Position numbers and translations under genes: made by a program
Assembly (NCBI RefSeq): GCF_002127325.2
Contig: NC_035435.2
Coordinates: 110,714,517-110,778,516, forward strand
From: Helianthus annuus
Lineage: Eukaryota > Streptophyta > Magnoliopsida > Asterales > Asteraceae
DNA length: 64,000 bases
Direction: 5' to 3'
In this document: in pieces, positions 60,729 through 64,000 of the stretch
How positions within the stretch are numbered: the first letter of the stretch is position 1
Layout: the number at the start of each line of letters is the position of its first letter
The notes under the pieces: generated by a model
The model's input: only the letters and a program-made list of their open reading frames with translations
Told to the model about the DNA's origin: nothing
Databases searched by the model: none

Positions 60729-63700
60729 ATGTCAATGTGGTTCATTCATCCTAAGGGACAAGAGGTTGATGTAGAGACACTGTATAGTGAGTTTTTTAAA
60801 CCCTAACACTGATCATCTATTGAACCCTAACACTTATCATTTTGTTATGTTTTTTTTTTCAGATAATCCTACATTTTTCTCACTGAAGATTCATCATGGG
60901 GGATCTTTCACAAAGTTTCCTAACAGGATTTACTTAAAAGGTCTGGTAGACTATGTTGACTTTGTAGACAAGGATGAATTCTCAGTTCATGAAGTAAGTT
61001 ATATGATGTTAGAACTAGGCTACTCTAAAAACGAGTTGATTTTTTACCATTTCAAAGTGTTTGATGAAGATTTGAACTTTGGATTGAGGGCTTTAGGAAA
61101 TGACTCTGATGTGCTCAGCTTTTTGTCTTGTGTGGGAGATCATAATTTGATGGAAGCATATACTGAGCATGGTGAAACTTTAGTTGAAACTTATTTTATG
61201 TCTCCTAATTGTAAAGTTAGGATTCATGAAATAAATGATGATGATGATGATGATCTACCTGTTAGGAATACACAAGAAATATTGTCAAGGGCTTCCAGGA
61301 GACTAGCATTAGAGTATAATGTAGGTGATGCTGGGACTAGACAAACTGATGTGCTGGTTAATCAAAATGTTGTTGAAGATAGCCATGTTGAATTAGATCA
61401 GAGTCAGGTATTGAATGTTGGAAGTAGTCAAACTGAGGTTAATCAAAAAGATGTAGAAGTTAGGGAAGTTGAATTAGATCAGAGTCAGGTATTGAATGCT
61501 GGAAGTAGTCAAGTATTGAATGATGTTGAATTTAGCCAAGTTGATGATGAGGGTAGTGAGGCTGATGATGAGGGAGATGATGGTGAGGGCAGTGAGGGCA
61601 GTGAGGCTAGTGATAGTGAGGATAGTGATTACCAGCAGGGCAAAGATGATGTTGAGGCTAGTGAAGATGAAGATGTGGACCTAGTTGAAGAGCCTGCAAA
61701 TAGTGTTGAAGAGGAAGATGATTCTGATGATTCAGATTACATAGTAGATGAAGATAATAGGATTGTTGATGTAGTTGTTGATATGCAGAATTTTAGTAGT
61801 TATGTGGATCATGACATAGAGGAAGAGCCTTTAGAGTACAATCATTTAAGTGACTCAGAGGGTATGGGACTGAATGCACATTTAGATGACTTTGACAGCT
61901 TAACTGATGAGGAAAATGACCCACCCCTTAAGATACAACTGAGGAGGGAGAGAAGGAAACAAAAAAGAAGGAATGATCCTGTGGCTGACCCATTCTATCT
62001 TGGTCAGGTTTTTGCAGAAAGGAAGGAGATAAGGGCCCTAGTTAAGAAGTTGGTTGTGTCTAGCAAAAGGCAACTGAAGATCATAAGGAATGATCCAGTT
62101 AGGTTTAGGGTGATTTGTGAAGGGTTTAAACAAGATGGTGGTAAGGGTAAAGAGGGGAATTCAGATGCAAGTAAGGGTAAAAAGGGGAATGCAGCTGCAA
62201 ATAAGGGTAAAAATGTCAAATCTGCAACAACAAGTGGTGGTGATAAAGGGGAATCTTCATCCAAAAAAGGTGGTCCAAAGGGTGTGGGTCCCAAGGGTAA
62301 AGCTTTAATGCATAAACCAACCACAAGGTCAGAAACTAGATCCAAAAAACATGCAACCACATATCCATGGATACTTTATCTTTCCAATGCAAACAGAGAA
62401 GGGTCTTGGGTAGTGAAGACTTACATAAATGAACACAAGTGCTTTCAAACAAGATCTGTGAAGCTGTGTACTGTTACTTGGTTAGCAAAGGAGATAGAGC
62501 CTACAGTTGCAGTAAATCCTTCTATTCCTCTAAAAGCACTGCAAGATACTTTCCAAAGGAAGCATCAGATCTCAGTTTCTTTGCAAAAGATGTTCAAGGC
62601 AAAAGGGCTTGCAAAACAGAAGATAGAGGGGGACTACAGGGCTCAATATGCAATTCTGAGAGACTACAGTGAAGAACTCATGAGGTCTAACCCAGAAACA
62701 ACAGTAACAATTGATGTAGAGCCTGAAGCTAATCCTAGTAGCCCAATAAGACAGTTTAGAAGGATCTACATATGTTTAGGTGGTTTGAAGGCAGGCTTTA
62801 AGCTTTGTGGGATGCCACTATTGGGTTTGGATGGAGCCTTCATGAAAGGTCCTTTCCCAGGACAAGTGTTAACAGCAGTTGGCCTAGACTCCAACAATGG
62901 AATATATCCTGTGGCCTATGCCTTGGTTGAAGCTGAAACCAAAAATTCTTGGGTTTGGTTCTTGAATTGTTTGGGACATGACTTAGATCTTCAGAGAGAT
63001 TCATACTTCACATTTATCACTGATAGGCAGAAGGTAACATTAACTGTCATTGTTAACATTAACTGTCATTCTAACATTAACTGTCATTCTTAACATTAAC
63101 TGCCATTGTTCATTTTAGGGCCTCATTCCAGCCATACAACAGGTGTTTCCTTATGCAGAACATAGGTTCTGTTTGAGGCATGTGCATGAAAACATGAAGC
63201 CTAGGTGGAAGGGTGAGCTATATAAGAATTTGTTATGGAAATGTGCATCTTCAACTACTGTAGCTTACTTTGAACAAGCAATGAAGGAGGTTCTAGCCAC
63301 TGATGAGGGTTTATATCAATGGTTAAGGGAGATTCCACCTGTTCACTGGACCAGAGCCTATTTTAGTGGTATGTCAATATTGTAATTTCATTTAGTAGTG
63401 TATTTTAAATATTGTAGGTGAATTGTAACTTCATTTAGTAATGTTTATCATTTGTAACTTGTGTTATGCAGGTAGGGCTATCAGTGATGTGCTTCTTAAC
63501 AACTTGTGTGAAGTTTTCAACAGGCAGTTGGTTGAAGGAAGGGACAAGCCTATTATAACATGTCTAGAGTATATTAGAGAGTATTTGATGAGGAGGAATG
63601 TTGCTGTGCACATACTGATTTCAAAGAGTGAAGGTCACTTGACACCAACTGCTACTGAGATTTTTGACAAGATAAAGGAGAAGGCTGCAGATATGAGTGT

Positions 63701-63917
63701 CCAGTGGAATGCTGTGGACAAGCATCAGGTTAAAAGGAGTTCGTTGGAACAGTATGTTGTTAACATGATTGATAAAACCTGCACTTGCAGAAGGTTGGAA
63801 CTAACTGGCATGCCTTGTAAGCATGCTGTGGCAGTTATTTGGGATATGGCTGCACATGGAATAAAAGTGGATGTTCCAGAGAAATGGGTTTCACAAGTCT
63901 ACTGGTTACAAACTTAG
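60729..63917 (+). CDS. Mutator-like (MuDR family) transposase with premature C-terminal stop
   Basis: DDE transposase of a MULE. Exons 60729-60786, 60863-63033, 63119-63368 and 63472-63917 join in frame (974 codons). N-terminus MSMWFIHPKGQEVDVETLYS leads into a PB1-like MuDR N-terminal domain (about residues 20-115), then a long acidic Glu/Asp/Ser region (about 180-390), a Lys/Gly-rich linker, a DNA-binding region (about 530-640), and the MULE catalytic core. The core has GLDGAFMKG (first Asp, about 674), FITDRQKG (second Asp, about 737) and a candidate Glu in FEQAMKEV. A SWIM zinc finger CTCRRLELTGMPCKHA lies near 928. The stop TAG at 63915 follows YWLQT, where relatives continue with Trp; the same frame stays open beyond it (QVYAQTVDPINGRNMW) to the window end. 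All catalytic parts precede the stop, so loss of function is uncertain. Confidence 0.85.
63034..63107 (+). repeat. Short tandem repeat in transposase intron 2
   Basis: Four copies of about 20 bases built on TAACATTAACTGTCATTCT start just after the donor site and fill most of the 85-bp intron. Confidence 0.9.
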
Positions 63918-64000
63918 AAGCAGGTCTATGCACAGACAGTGGATCCAATCAATGGTAGGAACATGTGGCTACCATCTGCTTGTCCAACAACCCTTGTTCC
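63918..64000 (+). other. Continuation of transposase frame after premature stop
   Basis: The frame after the TAG remains open to the end of the window and encodes residues typical of the MULE C-terminal tail (NMWLPSACPTTLVP), indicating that the stop is a recent single-base change. Confidence 0.6.

Noticed and set aside
62004..62360. 118-codon minus-strand open frame
   Set aside because: Antisense shadow of the Lys/Gly-rich linker of the MULE transposase.

Overview
The window is plant nuclear DNA. It is AT-rich, its genes have many introns with GT..AG junctions, and about half of it is transposon sequence. The element types (Athila-like LTR element, Helitrons, hAT MITEs, MULEs, tRNA-derived SINEs) and the protein sequences point to a dicot. 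A member of the Asteraceae is my best guess from the style of the repeats, but that is inference.

Two intact-looking host genes are present, both on the + strand. The first (18510-23290, 8 exons, 219 codons) is an HVA22/TB2-DP1 family membrane protein closest to plant HVA22-like protein k. The second (38201-51129, 22 exons, 757 codons) is a phospholipase A2-activating protein homologue (PLAA/DOA1/UFD3 type) with WD40 repeats, a PFU domain and a PUL domain. All exon phases join cleanly in both genes, although their introns carry MITEs, a miniature LTR element and a solo LTR.

Layout: 1-2929 is part of a long Gypsy-type LTR on the minus strand. 3242-18136 is a Helitron with both termini readable (14.9 kb, minus strand). 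It carries a decayed Rep/helicase gene, a decayed RPA1-like gene that is also split by a hAT MITE, and, on the opposite strand near its 3' end, a gene with B3 DNA-binding domains. 18510-23290 is HVA22k. 24078-25207 is a short non-autonomous Helitron with similar ends. 25789-34758 is a very young, non-autonomous Athila-like LTR element (two 1913-bp LTRs, 5-bp target duplication) coding only for gag-protease and inserted into an older SANT/Myb-like gene. 34947-38200 is repeat debris, including a hAT MITE and a probable SINE. 38201-51129 is PLAA. 51130-60368 is a gene-poor stretch of MITEs and SINEs. 60369-64000 is the 5' part of a Mutator-like element with a nearly complete transposase.

No single new protein system stands out. 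The most notable structure is the cargo-bearing Helitron with defined ends and a related short Helitron 6 kb away. Next come the three-LTR miniature retroelement in an HVA22k intron and the recent gag-only retrotransposon that split a gene.
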